Shown: piece by piece, positions 5,748 to 5,801 of the stretch
How positions within the stretch are numbered: position 1 is the stretch's first letter
Layout of the letters: the number at the start of each line of letters is the position of its first letter
DNA from: Candidatus Hydrogenedentota bacterium
Lineage (GTDB): Bacteria; Hydrogenedentota; Hydrogenedentia; Hydrogenedentales; SLHB01
Direction of reading: 5' to 3'
NCBI GenBank assembly: GCA_016934125.1
Contig: JAFGTL010000218.1
Location: forward strand, 1-5,801
DNA length: 5,801 nucleotides
Made by a program: the position numbers and the translations under genes
The notes under the pieces: model-generated
Databases searched by the model: none
What the model saw: only the letters and a program-made list of their open reading frames with translations
Told to the model about the DNA's origin: nothing

Positions 5748-5801
5748 TTAGGCGGCGCGTTGTTCCCAGAACTCCTCGGCGCGGTTGGATAAGGAGGTAC
5801 A
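5748..5801 (-). CDS. possible C-terminal end of an unidentified gene entering from the right
   Basis: The minus strand reads CTSLSNRAEEFWEQRAA followed by TAA at 5750-5748. Most third codon positions are G or C, as in the neighbouring genes, and the stem-loop at 5697-5727 follows the stop. Seventeen residues are too few to assign a family. The competing reading is that this stretch is a leader of a plus-strand gene, since a perfect Shine-Dalgarno lies in it on the other strand. The two readings are about equally good. Confidence 0.4.
   Translation of the reverse strand, partial: CTSLSNRAEEFWEQRAA
5790..5798 (+). promoter_or_regulatory. perfect Shine-Dalgarno on the plus strand at the window edge
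   Basis: TAAGGAGGT is the exact 9-base complement of the usual 16S rRNA 3' end. With a normal spacing a start codon would lie at about 5804-5808, outside the window, giving a gene divergent from the small GspF-N gene. No convincing plus-strand promoter is seen before it: CATAAA (5734-5739) has no matching -35. It may instead be a chance match inside the codons ACC TCC TTA of a minus-strand gene. Confidence 0.38.

Noticed and set aside
5736..5750. Small inverted repeat TAAAA-GTGGG-TTTTA
   Set aside because: The stem is five A-T pairs only, too weak to matter, and it coincides with the possible stop codon at 5748-5750.
5781..5801. Resemblance to the 3' end of 16S rRNA (GGTTGGAT followed by a purine run)
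   Set aside because: The true 16S end has CACCTCCT after the GGATs. Here the strand carries its complement, AAGGAGGT, and no rRNA sequence precedes it.

Overview
The window is G+C-rich bacterial DNA with one strand bias: every gene I can support reads on the minus strand, i.e. from high to low coordinates. Proteins of this type (a DegT enzyme with an SGKHHATG lysine motif, a GH92 glycosidase without a signal peptide, and a free-standing GspF N-terminal domain) recall uncultured, environmental lineages of the Planctomycetota/Hydrogenedentes kind. That placement is a guess from protein style, since no marker gene is present.

Layout in the direction of transcription. At the right edge (about 5748-5801) there is either the last 17 codons of a minus-strand gene or the ribosome binding site of a plus-strand gene that starts just outside; the sequence supports both. 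Next comes a compact single-gene unit: a good sigma70-type promoter (5648-5676), a strong ribosome binding site, a 64-residue protein resembling the N-terminal cytoplasmic domain of type II secretion/type IV pilus protein GspF/PilC, and a 10-bp-stem terminator-like hairpin (5365-5388).

Then follows a three-gene operon: an aspartate/glutamate racemase-family protein (4555-5250, GTG start), an M19 'membrane dipeptidase' homologue (3569-4558) overlapping it by ATGA, and a family GH92 alpha-mannosidase-like glycoside hydrolase (1377-3551) 17 bases further on. After a 125-base gap holding a hairpin, a candidate promoter and a possible 12-codon leader ORF comes a DegT/DnrJ/EryC1 PLP-dependent aminotransferase (1-1251) that runs off the left edge.

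How they may work together: the racemase, M19 protein and GH92 enzyme are all predicted cytoplasmic and tightly coupled, which suggests one catabolic cassette acting on imported material containing both sugars (mannosides) and amino-acid or amide parts. The M19 protein is unusual: three of the five canonical zinc ligands are replaced, so ordinary dipeptidase activity should not be assumed. The DegT enzyme probably has its own promoter, but could also be read through from the operon. I see no mobile element, CRISPR array, tRNA or rRNA.
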